From contig LAQC01000010.1 of assembly GCA_000981645.1 (NCBI GenBank), positions 31,471 through 83,112 on the forward strand: a DNA stretch of 51,642 nt, given 5' to 3'. Positions 1-8,149 of this stretch are shown here, in pieces. Positions within the stretch are counted from its first letter, which is position 1. Each line of letters starts with the position of its first letter. A program made the translations under genes and the position numbers. This DNA comes from Cryomorphaceae bacterium ASP10-05a. Its GTDB lineage: Bacteria > Bacteroidota > Bacteroidia > Flavobacteriales_D > Sanyastnellaceae. A model generated the notes under the pieces. It saw nothing but the letters and a program-made list of their open reading frames with translations. It was not told where the DNA came from and did not search any database.

Positions 1-318
1 TTTGGTAGAGTCATTTGGGTCAGTTTTCAATCTATAATGAGTTACTACAGCGCATTCCTTAGCAAACCCTTCTGCATTCTTCTCTTCAGCCTCAAATAAA
101 CTTTTAGGTACGAAAATCGGGAAGTAAGCATTTTGGTGCCCTGTTTCTTTGAACATTTTATCCAATTGGTCTCTCATTTTTTCCCAAATAGCAAATCCAT
201 ATGGTTTTATCACCATACACCCTCTCACTGCTGAATGTTCTGCAAGATCCGCTCCCGCTACTATCTCGTTGTACCATGCAGAATAATCGTCTGCTCTTGA
301 AGTAAGTTTTTTAGCCAT
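1..318 (-). CDS. proS: Proline--tRNA ligase, N-terminal 106 residues (partial)
   Basis: Charges tRNA-Pro with proline in the cytoplasm. The visible part begins [20 protein letters not shown] and contains [19 protein letters not shown] and [14 protein letters not shown], followed by [11 protein letters not shown]. These are hallmarks of the short, archaeal/eukaryote-like class II ProRS used by Bacteroidota rather than the long bacterial form with an editing insert. The gene runs off the left edge, so the catalytic motifs 2 and 3 and the C-terminal domain are not in the window. The ATG complement at 316-318 is the only sensible start. It is divergent from the lipoprotein gene at 428. Identification is firm. 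Confidence 0.93.
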   Translation of the reverse strand, partial: MAKKLTSRADDYSAWYNEIVAGADLAEHSAVRGCMVIKPYGFAIWEKMRDQLDKMFKETGHQNAYFPIFVPKSLFEAEEKNAEGFAKECAVVTHYRLKTDPNDSTK

Positions 319-356
319 CTTTTTTTTGGTATAATTGTTGTTTTATTACCAGTCCG

Positions 357-364
357 CAAATGTA
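357..364 (-). promoter_or_regulatory. Possible proS -7 box TACATTTG
   Basis: Read on the minus strand this is TACATTTG, an exact match to the Bacteroidota sigma-A -7 consensus TAnnTTTG, about 40 bases upstream of the proS ATG. No convincing TTTG -33 element is visible at the usual 19-21 base spacing, so this is a candidate only. Confidence 0.35.
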
Positions 365-390
365 GCAAATTCAAATGATTCATTGTTTTT

Positions 391-422
391 TTTGCAACGC
401 TCGCTAGACAAATGTAACTTTA
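391..422 (+). promoter_or_regulatory. Candidate promoter TTTG-N20-TAACTTTA
   Basis: A TTTG at 391-394 is followed after 20 bases by TAACTTTA at 415-422, a 7 of 8 match to the Bacteroidota -7 consensus TAnnTTTG. The start ATG at 428 lies only five bases downstream. A transcript from here would be leaderless or nearly so, which also argues that translation starts at 428 and not further upstream. Confidence 0.45.
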
Positions 423-427
423 GAAAC

Positions 428-1705
428 ATGAAAAATCCAATTGTACTCTTCTCCTTCCTGCTAACATTAATATTAATGTCTTGTCAAACTCAAAACATAA
501 GCAGCACTAGTGCTTATGAAGATGACGAAGTTTACTGGGTTAAATCCGATGCGGATAATGAACAATACGCAGATACTTCAGACTTATATACTGAGGGAGA
601 AACGGAAGATGAGTACTACTCCGAGGAGCCTGAAGACTCTTATTACACTGAAGACACTAACTCGGAAGAGGTCTATTATGATGATAATTACTATCAGGAA
701 GACTATAACACACAAGGAGGCTCCGTAATTAATAATTATTACGGAAATAGCTATCAACCCTTTTATAATAGTTACTCCAATTTCAATTCTTACTACGACC
801 CTTTCCTAAATAATTCAATTTACATAGGCTTTGGGAATTCAAATTATAACCACTGGAATAGACCTAATTATTGGGGGTATAACTACAACCCATGGAATTC
901 TTGGGGAACGCCATACTATGGCTGGAATTCCTATAATAATGGCTGGGGGAATCCTTACAATAACGGATGGAATTCTTGGGGTAATCCTTATAACAACGGG
1001 TGGGGCTCAGGCTACTGTAATTCTAATGGATTTGGTGGATACAATGGCTATTATGATGGAGGATCTGGACTGTCTAACACCAATTTCGTTTACGGAAGAA
1101 GAAGTTCTTTAAGCTCTGTGTCGTCTTCAAATAGCTCATACGGGAATGATGGCGTTTTGAATACAGGAGGGAAATTAGCTGGTTCATATAATCAAAATGG
1201 AGTAAGGCCTTTGACTTTAGAAAAGTCTCCAGAAAGAAGCGTTAGTTTAAAACCTAGAGCTATTTCGAAAGGAGATACAGAAAAAGTTAATACAACTCGA
1301 CCTACCCTATCTAATCCAACAGGAGTAAACACAGGAAGGGTAAACGCAAATAGTTCTGCTAGACCTGGGACAAACACGTCTACTAGAACAAATTCTCCGA
1401 GAACAAACACGAGACCAAATAAAATCTCCTCAACCAAACCTAATTTAGGGAATTCAAGAGGAGGTGTAAACTCTGGTAAAAATGGCATAAACAGAAATAA
1501 ATCACCTAGAGGAAGTAGCGCCAAAAGCTCTGATTCTAATAACAGAGGCTCAAGTTCATACAGTGGTGGTAACTCTAGAAGTAATTCAGGGTCTTCGACA
1601 AGAAGCTCTAACGCTTCTGGCCGAAGTAGCAGCGCAGGAAGCAAGTCTAGTCGCTCTTCTTCAAGAGGAAGTTCTTCTGGAAGAGGCGGTGGCAGAAGAC
1701 AATAA
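428..1705 (+). CDS. Low-complexity surface lipoprotein, charge-segmented
   Basis: Function unknown. The start at 428 gives a lipoprotein signal ending in LMSC (Cys at about residue 19); an in-frame upstream extension to 335 would bury the signal and overlap the promoter. Three compositional zones follow. Residues about 25-100 are Asp/Glu/Tyr-rich. Residues about 115-215 are Asn/Tyr/Trp/Gly-rich with an 11-residue WGNPYNNGWNS repeat. Residues about 250-425 are Ser/Arg/Gly/Asn-rich and strongly basic, ending GRGGGRRQ. No enzymatic domain is visible. It lies 18 bases upstream of a FadL-type outer-membrane protein, so the two are probably co-transcribed and both are envelope components. The cell-surface location is inferred from the signal only. 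Confidence 0.8.
   Translation: MKNPIVLFSFLLTLILMSCQTQNISSTSAYEDDEVYWVKSDADNEQYADTSDLYTEGETEDEYYSEEPEDSYYTEDTNSEEVYYDDNYYQEDYNTQGGSVINNYYGNSYQPFYNSYSNFNSYYDPFLNNSIYIGFGNSNYNHWNRPNYWGYNYNPWNSWGTPYYGWNSYNNGWGNPYNNGWNSWGNPYNNGWGSGYCNSNGFGGYNGYYDGGSGLSNTNFVYGRRSSLSSVSSSNSSYGNDGVLNTGGKLAGSYNQNGVRPLTLEKSPERSVSLKPRAISKGDTEKVNTTRPTLSNPTGVNTGRVNANSSARPGTNTSTRTNSPRTNTRPNKISSTKPNLGNSRGGVNSGKNGINRNKSPRGSSAKSSDSNNRGSSSYSGGNSRSNSGSSTRSSNASGRSSSAGSKSSRSSSRGSSSGRGGGRRQ
893..1012 (+). repeat. In-gene tandem repeat encoding W-G-N-P-Y-N-N-G-W-N-S
   Basis: Imperfect 33-base units (11 residues) are visible, with near-identical copies of TGGGGnAATCCTTAnAA starting at 944 and 977. More degenerate copies lie upstream (WGTPYYGWNS). 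GAATTC recurs within the array. It lies wholly inside the lipoprotein gene and keeps frame. Confidence 0.7.
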
Positions 1706-1723
1706 CACTAAATAAATTTAAAT

Positions 1724-3178
1724 ATGACTCGTACTCTAATTATACTCGCATTACTTAGCAGTGTCCTCACGTACGGACAAAATGAAGAGGACATTCTGCG
1801 AGCTAGTTTTCATAATTCATTTTCTACCGCTAGAAGTGCTGGAATGGGTGGTGCTTTTGGAGCGTTAGGTGCTGATTTATCAGCCTTAAACTCTAACCCT
1901 GCAGGATTAGGACTCTACCGTAGAAGCGATTTTAATTTAACCCCTAATCTTGGCGGGAGTTCTTCAAAAACAACTTTTAATAATCAGACCGAAAGTAAAG
2001 GAGATTTTCATTTCAAGTTGAACACACTTGGATTTGCAATCACTCAAGATTCTGAAAAAACAAACGTGCAAAAGGTGGTTTTCGCAATATCAATAAATCA
2101 GTTAGCTAATTTCAATACTCAGTTCAGACTGAAAGGAGAGAATGATAATAGCTTATTAGATGTATTCGCTGATGATGCTCAAGGAACTGACTACTTCGAT
2201 ATACAAGATGCTTCTATTCGCAGTCAATTAGCTTATGATGCATTTTTAATAGACACACTTAACGGTTCTTCAAACCAATACAACACAGCTATCCCGTTTG
2301 ACGGTTCGAATCATGATATTCTAGTACAAAGAAAAGGAGGTATCAGCGAACTTTCATTTGGAGGCGCAGCCAATATCAGTGACAGATTATACTGGGGTGT
2401 AGCTATAGGTATTCCATTCTTGAATTTCTCTGAAAAAATCACCCATAAAGAATCCGCTAGCAATACTTCACTCCCTTTGGATAGATTCACTTACAATGAG
2501 AGTTTAGACGTGAGTGGTGTAGGAATAAATTTAAAAATGGGCGTAATTCTTAAACCAAGCCAAAAATTGAGAATAGGAGCAGCCGTTCACACACCAACGG
2601 CTTATTCTGTTAACGATAATTACAGCAGAGGTATTTCTGCAGAGTTCAAGGACGAGACTATTACTCCAGATGACTTTGTAGGAACATACGACTATAGAAT
2701 TAAAACTCCTCTTAAGCTAATGGTGAACGGTGCTTTTATAGCAGGTAAGTCCGGTATTATTAGTGCAGATTACGAATACCGAGACTACTCTACAGGTATG
2801 CTTAAAATGAGCTCATTATCTGGAGATAATTATGATTTCGCAGCAGAAAATGTAGAAACCAGAGAATCTTATCGAGAGACGCATAATGTAAAAGCAGGAG
2901 TAGAAATAAGAATAGCAAAAAAGTATAGAGTAAGAGCGGGAACTCGCTATTCGCAATCTCCTTATACCGAAGGGGAGCTGTCTGATAATGTTTCTGGGCC
3001 TATCATTTCGTATACAGGAGGGTTTGGGTTTAAAGACGGTGACTTCTACCTAGATATAGCAGCCATTTATACTGAAAGATCCGATTCTTATTATGCTTAT
3101 GGCTCATCCTATATAGATGAAGCTCAAACGACAAACGGAAGACTAAATTTACTTACAACTTTAGGTTGGAGATTTTAA
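1724..3178 (+). CDS. FadL/OMPP1/TodX-family outer-membrane transport protein
   Basis: A predicted beta-barrel porin of the FadL (long-chain fatty acid / hydrophobic compound transport) superfamily. A Sec signal MTRTLIILALLSSVLTYGQ is followed by the family N-terminus SARSAGMGGAFGALGADLSALNSNPAGLG, rendered here as ARSAGMGGAFGALGADL and NSNPAGLGLYR. The remainder shows alternating hydrophobic/polar beta-strand character and ends in an aromatic GWRF, typical of outer-membrane barrels inserted by BamA. The length of 484 residues fits the Bacteroidota OMPP1 group. It could be mistaken for the T9SS protein PorV, which belongs to the same superfamily but is shorter. The substrate is unknown. It follows the low-complexity lipoprotein and is closed by the terminator at 3182-3211. 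Confidence 0.85.
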   Translation: MTRTLIILALLSSVLTYGQNEEDILRASFHNSFSTARSAGMGGAFGALGADLSALNSNPAGLGLYRRSDFNLTPNLGGSSSKTTFNNQTESKGDFHFKLNTLGFAITQDSEKTNVQKVVFAISINQLANFNTQFRLKGENDNSLLDVFADDAQGTDYFDIQDASIRSQLAYDAFLIDTLNGSSNQYNTAIPFDGSNHDILVQRKGGISELSFGGAANISDRLYWGVAIGIPFLNFSEKITHKESASNTSLPLDRFTYNESLDVSGVGINLKMGVILKPSQKLRIGAAVHTPTAYSVNDNYSRGISAEFKDETITPDDFVGTYDYRIKTPLKLMVNGAFIAGKSGIISADYEYRDYSTGMLKMSSLSGDNYDFAAENVETRESYRETHNVKAGVEIRIAKKYRVRAGTRYSQSPYTEGELSDNVSGPIISYTGGFGFKDGDFYLDIAAIYTERSDSYYAYGSSYIDEAQTTNGRLNLLTTLGWRF

Positions 3179-3181
3179 GTC

Positions 3182-3211
3182 AAAAAAAAAGCCTCTAAAA
3201 GAGGCTTTTTT
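3182..3211. terminator. Bidirectional rho-independent terminator
   Basis: A perfect 6-bp stem GCCTCT/AGAGGC with an AAA loop (3191-3205) is flanked by nine A on the left and six T on the right. It therefore works for the FadL-type gene on the plus strand and the convergent coiled-coil gene on the minus strand. Confidence 0.9.
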
Positions 3212-3233
3212 ATTTCTTCACATAAAGTAAACT

Positions 3234-4022
3234 CTACTTTTTTAATTCTTTAGCTAACGCTTTTTCCATCTTTTCTACCTGCTCCTCTGCTAGAACCTTA
3301 TCTACCAAAATTCTACCACTGTGCTCGTCTACTATTAATTTCTTCCTAGCAGCTACATCTAATTGTTTCTGAGGCGGTATTTTAATGAACGAACCAGCAG
3401 AAGCTTCTCTATCTATAGAGACTACAGCTAATCCGTTTTTCGAAGAATTCCTAATTCTCTTGTAGGCTTTTAGTAATCTATCTTCGATGTTTCCTTCTAG
3501 TACCTCTGATTTTTTAACCAGGTACTCTTCTTCTTTCTTAGTCTCCTCTATAATCTCGTCTAACTCTCCTTTCTTTATATCTAAATCATTCTTTAGTTCA
3601 GAAAAGCTATCGTCAGAATTTCCTATTACTTCCTGTTTCTGCTCTTTAGCTAGGGTGTACTCCTTTATCCTTTTTTCAGACAATTGAATTTCTAACTGCT
3701 GAAATTCGATTTCTTTATTTAAAGAATCAAACTCTCTATTATTTCTAACCTTACTCTGCTGCCCTTCATATTTCTTTATAGCAGTTTTAGCTTCTTCGAT
3801 AGTATTCTTTTTATCAGCTATCTGACCATCTAAACCTTCTATTTCCACTCTATACTTGTCTAATCTAGCATTCATGCCTGCTATCTCATCCTCCAAATCC
3901 TGAACTTCTAAAGGAAGTTCTCCTCTAACGATTCTTATTTGATCTATTCTAGAATCTATGATCTGTAAATCATAAAGTGATCTTAGTTTTTCTTCTACTG
4001 TACCAGAATTCTTTTTTGACAT
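3234..4022 (-). CDS. Coiled-coil protein of the C4-type zinc-ribbon family, zinc ligands missing
   Basis: A 262-residue cytoplasmic protein of unknown function. Residues about 8-180 form long charged heptad helices, as in the CT398/zf-RING_7 family of bacterial coiled-coil plus zinc-ribbon proteins. The C-terminal ribbon region is recognisable from LAVVSIDREASAGSFIKIPP and VDEHSGRILVD. Family members elsewhere carry CxxC pairs at these two places (typically a CGGC and a CEHCGR). Here all four cysteine positions read Ala/Ser/Asp/Ser, so it should not bind zinc through this site. It ends three bases upstream of... and is transcribed directly after the Nif3-like gene on the same strand (gap of 3 bases), indicating an operon. 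That pairing is common in Bacteroidota. Confidence 0.85.
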   Translation of the reverse strand: MSKKNSGTVEEKLRSLYDLQIIDSRIDQIRIVRGELPLEVQDLEDEIAGMNARLDKYRVEIEGLDGQIADKKNTIEEAKTAIKKYEGQQSKVRNNREFDSLNKEIEFQQLEIQLSEKRIKEYTLAKEQKQEVIGNSDDSFSELKNDLDIKKGELDEIIEETKKEEEYLVKKSEVLEGNIEDRLLKAYKRIRNSSKNGLAVVSIDREASAGSFIKIPPQKQLDVAARKKLIVDEHSGRILVDKVLAEEQVEKMEKALAKELKK

Positions 4023-4025
4023 GCT

Positions 4026-5117
4026 TTAAAAATATTTTACGGGATTCGTATTTATTTCCGTTAAATGGGGTGCAAATTTAGGAAATTTATCAATGAGAAA
4101 TTCCTTAATTAAATCTATTGTAAACTGCTCACTCTCAAAGTGTCCAATATCAAATATAGATATTTCACCTTCCGCATCGAAAAACTCATGGTATTTAAAG
4201 TCACTTGTAATGAATACATCCGCTTTGGCGGCTATCGCATTTTTAAGCAAGAAACTTCCTGAGCCACCACACACGGCCACTTTTTTTATCTCCTTTTTAA
4301 ATGGCGTATACTTTATAACCCCTGTGTTAAATGTAAACGATACGTAAGTTAAAAACTCATCTAAAGAAGCAGAAGACTCAAGCTCGCCTATCATTCCACT
4401 CCCTAATTCCTGATCCTCATTTTTGATAGAATACACTTCATGCGCCACTTCTTCATAAGGATGGGTTGATTTCAGCGCATGAATAACCTCTTCTAGAACA
4501 CTGTTCTTCACGAGCACTTCTATTCTTGACTCGTTAACTGTGCTTAACTCTCCTAAACTCCCTTCTACCGGGTTAGCGTTTCTCATGGGTTTAAATGTAC
4601 CTACACCACCTGAGGAATAGCTACAATTGTCATAATCACTTATAGTACCACCTCCAGCAGAAAAAATAGCCTCCTTAACCCTACTCGCATCTTTATCAGG
4701 GCAGAAAAAAACTAACTTATTTAGAAATCCTCGCTTTGCTGAGAGTATCCTTTTATTCTTTAGTCCTAGCTTATCTGCAATCTTCTCATTTACCCCTCTC
4801 CTTACGTTATCCAAATTCGTATGAATGGCATAAAGAGCGATGTCATTCTTTATAGCCTTCATCACCGTTCTTTCTACATAGTTCTTTCCTGTGAATGTTT
4901 TTAAGCCTTTGAATACGATGGGGTGATGAGCTATCACCAGATTAGCGCCTTTCCTTATAGCCTCATCCACCACATCTTCTGTGGAGTCTAAGCATATTAT
5001 AGCTCCTGTCACCTCCATGGATAAATCTCCAACGATTAGGCCTGAGTTGTCATATGACTCTTGGTAAATCTTAGGAGCTATTGACTCAAGAGTAGATGTG
5101 ATTTCGTGCAGTTTCAT
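4026..5117 (-). CDS. Nif3-like dinuclear metal centre protein (GTP cyclohydrolase 1 type 2 family)
   Basis: A member of the NIF3/YqfO/YbgI family: toroidal hexamers with a di-metal site and a still debated biochemical role. The metal motifs are visible: HH in IAHHPIVFKGLKTF (residues 64-65), HTNLDNVRRGVN, and the C-terminal GHFESEQ. The length of 363 residues, rather than about 250, shows the central PII/CutA-like insert domain (roughly residues 130-235, with STHPYEEVAHEVYS). It starts at ATG complement 5115-5117 and lies three bases upstream of the coiled-coil gene. Operon partnership is conserved, but the functional link is unknown. Confidence 0.93.
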   Translation of the reverse strand: MKLHEITSTLESIAPKIYQESYDNSGLIVGDLSMEVTGAIICLDSTEDVVDEAIRKGANLVIAHHPIVFKGLKTFTGKNYVERTVMKAIKNDIALYAIHTNLDNVRRGVNEKIADKLGLKNKRILSAKRGFLNKLVFFCPDKDASRVKEAIFSAGGGTISDYDNCSYSSGGVGTFKPMRNANPVEGSLGELSTVNESRIEVLVKNSVLEEVIHALKSTHPYEEVAHEVYSIKNEDQELGSGMIGELESSASLDEFLTYVSFTFNTGVIKYTPFKKEIKKVAVCGGSGSFLLKNAIAAKADVFITSDFKYHEFFDAEGEISIFDIGHFESEQFTIDLIKEFLIDKFPKFAPHLTEINTNPVKYF

Positions 5118-5190
5118 ATTGAAAAAAAATTATTCTCGACAAATTAAGAAAGAAACTTCCTTTAACGGGCTAATTATTTACTTTTAACCT

Positions 5191-6204
5191 GTGTTATTTT
5201 TCATAAAAAGACTCCTTCTTCCTGCAGCATTTATCTACAGTTTAATTCTCAAGCTGAGGCATTGTCTATTTAACGCTGGAATAATAAAATCCTACCAATT
5301 CAAGACGCCTATTATCGGGATTGGGAATTTGTCATTTGGAGGGACTGGAAAATCCCCTCTAGTAATCTACTTAACGAAACTACTCCAATCTAAAGGAAAG
5401 ACAGTAGCTATAGTCTCTAGGGGTTACGGGAGAAAGACTAAAGGAGTAGTGCATTGCAACGCTAGTCATACTGCAATTGAAATAGGTGACGAACCGAAAA
5501 TGTACCTTTCTGAACTAGATAACACCCAAATAGTGGTAGCCGAACGAAGAAAAGAAGGGATTAGTTTTCTACTCCAATCGGATGACAAACCAGATGTAAT
5601 TCTTCTAGACGACTGCTTCCAGCACAGGTATATAACGCCTTCAGTGCTCTTATTGCTGACTACAGAGAAAAAGCCATATTGGAAAGATTTCTTAGTCCCT
5701 GCTGGATATTTACGCGATATAAAAAGCGCTGCTTCTCGAGCCGATGCCTTGGTTATTACAAAAACCACAGGAGATTATAGCGCGTTGCAAAAACCAAAAG
5801 AATGGGACTCTAAGCATACTTTCAGTTCTAAAATAGTATATCAGACACCCGTTAATGAGCATGGCCAGGAAATAGGCTCTAATGAAGTTATAAGTTTTAC
5901 TGGCTTAGCGAATAGCGCCTTATTCGAAAAGCATCTAAAAGAAAATTATTCTTTGAAAAAGAATTTCAAATTCGCAGACCATCATTACTTCACTGACACA
6001 GAGTTAGAGAAAATTATTCAATTTGGGAAAGGAAATTCGACTCAACCTAATTACATGACGACACTTAAAGACTTCTCTAGACTGAGCGATAGTCAGAGAA
6101 AGTTATTTGGTCAAAATCTGTTCACAATAAAAATAAGCACACCCATTTTAGAGGAGAAAGAATTAATTCGGTTCCTAACCAATAAAAATATCCTACAGGA
6201 TTAG
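5191..6204 (+). CDS. lpxK: Tetraacyldisaccharide 4'-kinase
   Basis: Phosphorylates the 4' position of the lipid A disaccharide precursor at the inner membrane, the last common step before Kdo addition. An N-terminal hydrophobic anchor (residues about 8-21) precedes a Walker A loop NLSFGGTGKSP (residues 46-56). Next come VSRGYGR and DEPKMYL, and the acidic DDCFQHR stretch shared by LpxK proteins. The start is GTG at 5191; TACTTTTA sits four bases upstream and could be a -7 box. The length of 337 residues is normal. The stop at 6202-6204 is followed by the TlpA-like gene and then lpxH, so two lipid A genes flank a redox lipoprotein on one strand. Confidence 0.95.
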   Translation: MLFFIKRLLLPAAFIYSLILKLRHCLFNAGIIKSYQFKTPIIGIGNLSFGGTGKSPLVIYLTKLLQSKGKTVAIVSRGYGRKTKGVVHCNASHTAIEIGDEPKMYLSELDNTQIVVAERRKEGISFLLQSDDKPDVILLDDCFQHRYITPSVLLLLTTEKKPYWKDFLVPAGYLRDIKSAASRADALVITKTTGDYSALQKPKEWDSKHTFSSKIVYQTPVNEHGQEIGSNEVISFTGLANSALFEKHLKENYSLKKNFKFADHHYFTDTELEKIIQFGKGNSTQPNYMTTLKDFSRLSDSQRKLFGQNLFTIKISTPILEEKELIRFLTNKNILQD

Positions 6205-6205
6205 G

Positions 6206-6213
6206 TATCTTTG
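6206..6213 (+). promoter_or_regulatory. Possible -7 box TATCTTTG for the TlpA-like gene
   Basis: TATCTTTG exactly fits TAnnTTTG. It begins two bases after the lpxK stop and 22 bases before the tlpA-like ATG. No clear TTTG -33 element lies 19-21 bases upstream, so the downstream genes may have their own weak promoter or simply be read through from lpxK. Confidence 0.3.
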
Positions 6214-6234
6214 CTGATAATCGAAATAATATTT

Positions 6235-7386
6235 ATGAAAAGAATTTTAGTTTTAGCCGCAGTAACGTCACTGCTATTAGCTACAGGATGCTCATCGAAA
6301 AAGACTACAGACTCTAACTCTTCTAGAACCGTTATTTCTGGAAAGATAGAAGGTGGTGATGGTGAGATGTTATTTATAAATAAGATTAATAAGCGGAAAG
6401 TCGGTGAGATTTTCGATACCATCAGGATTGGAGAAGGAGGAATTTTCAACCATGAGGTAAACGAACCTCTAAAAATGGATTATTACGTGCTTACTAACAA
6501 CAAGAGAAATCAAATTTTCCTTATTACAGATAGTACAGAGAACGTTATTCTCAATGCTAACTATAATACCTTAAATAAGCCTTCAGAAATAACAGGAAGT
6601 CCAAACACATCTGTTTATCACGAATTGTTCGATATAGTTTCTGCGCACAAGAAAAGTGTATTAGGTGTAGAAAATGAAATCAAAAAAGCCAAAAAGCTAG
6701 AAGAAAAACTAGTTCTCGGCAAACAAAAACAGACGATTAAAAAGCAATTCAAATCTGACCTTAACGGCTATATAGCAAGCAACAGTTCATCTCCAGGAAT
6801 AGCCGCTTTTTTCGATGCGTTAGACTTCACCACTGAAATAGAGCTCTCAAGCACTATTATAAACAATCTAGCGAAGACAGTACCCTATTCTAATTATTAC
6901 AAAGCTCGTGAGGCTTCTGTAAAAGACTTCAACCAGAGAAATAGATCTAGCGCCCAGAGTTCTGATGTAGGTAAAGTAGCCCCGAATATCGAGTTAAATG
7001 ACCCTGATGGCGTCAAAAAGACACTCTACGAACTTAGAGGAAAAGTAGTGCTCATAGATTTTTGGGCCTCTTGGTGTGGACCATGCAGAAGAGAAAACCC
7101 AAAAGTAGTTATGGCTTACAACAAATATCATGAAGCCGGATTCGAAGTGTTCTCTGTGTCATTAGATAGCGACCGCGATAAATGGCTGGCAGCCATAGAA
7201 AAAGACGGACTAGTTTGGGATTATCATGTTAGCGATCTCAAAAAATGGGCTACTCCCTATAAGGCCATCTATAAGTTCAGTGGTATTCCACACACTGTTC
7301 TGGTAGATAGAGATGGCAACATACTTCAGACTAAAATCAGAGGTGGGGCTTTAGAAGATAAGCTCGAATCTATTTTTGGTTATTAA
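6235..7386 (+). CDS. TlpA-like thioredoxin-fold lipoprotein with DUF4369-type N-domain
   Basis: A periplasm-facing thiol-disulfide oxidoreductase, 383 residues from the ATG at 6235. A TTG eight codons earlier is less likely because it precedes the signal. The lipobox is LLATGC (Cys about residue 19). Residues about 30-130 resemble the DUF4369 domain often fused to TlpA/ResA proteins in Bacteroidota. The C-terminal AhpC/TSA-thioredoxin fold carries WASWCGPC (Cys 281 and 284) and the cis-proline SGIPHTVLVD. The likely role is reduction of periplasmic thiols, for example in cytochrome c or outer-membrane protein folding; the exact partner cannot be read from sequence. It lies between lpxK and lpxH on the same strand. 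Confidence 0.9.
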   Translation: MKRILVLAAVTSLLLATGCSSKKTTDSNSSRTVISGKIEGGDGEMLFINKINKRKVGEIFDTIRIGEGGIFNHEVNEPLKMDYYVLTNNKRNQIFLITDSTENVILNANYNTLNKPSEITGSPNTSVYHELFDIVSAHKKSVLGVENEIKKAKKLEEKLVLGKQKQTIKKQFKSDLNGYIASNSSSPGIAAFFDALDFTTEIELSSTIINNLAKTVPYSNYYKAREASVKDFNQRNRSSAQSSDVGKVAPNIELNDPDGVKKTLYELRGKVVLIDFWASWCGPCRRENPKVVMAYNKYHEAGFEVFSVSLDSDRDKWLAAIEKDGLVWDYHVSDLKKWATPYKAIYKFSGIPHTVLVDRDGNILQTKIRGGALEDKLESIFGY

Positions 7387-7393
7387 TCGATTT

Positions 7394-8149
7394 TTGAAAT
7401 TGAAAGATAAAATCTATTTCGCTTCTGACTTTCATTTAGGTGCTCCCACCTACGAGAAAAGTCTTATTAGAGAAAAATTAATAGTGCAGTGGCTAAATGA
7501 AATTAGTGCTGACGCTTCGGAGATATTCTTAGTTGGTGATATTTTTGATTTCTGGTTTGAGTACAAACAAGCCATACCCAAAGGATTTACAAGGATTTTA
7601 GGAAAATTAGCTGAGCTCTCAGATAGCGGTATTAAAATCCATCTATTTACTGGAAATCACGATATGTGGATATTCGACTATCTACCTCATGAAATAAATG
7701 CGATCCTCTACAGAGAACCTATCTCCATAAGAAGACAAGGTTTAGATCTTTATATTGGGCATGGAGATGGTCTAGGCCCAGGAGATTATGGCTATAAATT
7801 TATAAAACGTGTATTCTCAAATAAACTATGCCAGTGGATGTTTGCTAGGCTTCACCCTAACTTTGGCATAGGACTGGCTAATTATTTAAGCAGAAGTAGT
7901 AGAGCTAAAACTGGAGACTCGGAATCTTCATCCCTAGGTGACAATGAAGAATGGCTCGCTCTATATTCGAAGGAAATTTTAAAGGTTAAACACTACGACA
8001 TATTCATCTTTGGCCATAGACATTTGCCCCTAGAAATAGCACTTAATGAAAAATCTACCTATTTCAACTTAGGAGATTGGATTAACTATTACAGCTACGG
8101 AGAGTTACATGACGGGGAATTCCATTTGAAATATTACAATGAGTCATGA
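7394..8149 (+). CDS. lpxH: UDP-2,3-diacylglucosamine diphosphatase, LpxH family
   Basis: Cleaves UDP-2,3-diacylglucosamine to lipid X and UMP in lipid A synthesis. It has the calcineurin-like metallophosphoesterase motif set in order: SDFHLG, GDIFDFWFEY, GNHDMW, GHGDG and GHRH. Length is about 250 residues. No ATG exists near the front. Candidate TTG starts are 7376, 7394 and 7400; the latter two give MKLKDKIYFASDFHL or MKDKIYFASDFHL, which match where relatives begin, and 7394 is chosen without strong evidence. Its 3' end overlaps the convergent gapA by 16 bases. The calcineurin fold is certain; LpxH rather than a related phosphatase is supported by the FDFWFEY motif and the lpxK neighbour. 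Confidence 0.88.
   Translation: MKLKDKIYFASDFHLGAPTYEKSLIREKLIVQWLNEISADASEIFLVGDIFDFWFEYKQAIPKGFTRILGKLAELSDSGIKIHLFTGNHDMWIFDYLPHEINAILYREPISIRRQGLDLYIGHGDGLGPGDYGYKFIKRVFSNKLCQWMFARLHPNFGIGLANYLSRSSRAKTGDSESSSLGDNEEWLALYSKEILKVKHYDIFIFGHRHLPLEIALNEKSTYFNLGDWINYYSYGELHDGEFHLKYYNES

Noticed and set aside
335-427. Extended N-terminus for the lipoprotein gene
   Set aside because: The extension covers the promoter candidate and would hide the lipoprotein signal that begins at 428.
1192-1644. 150-residue Leu/Glu-rich open frame on the minus strand
   Set aside because: It is the antisense shadow of the Ser/Arg/Gly-rich tail of the lipoprotein gene; its composition follows from that coding sequence and no promoter or start context supports it.
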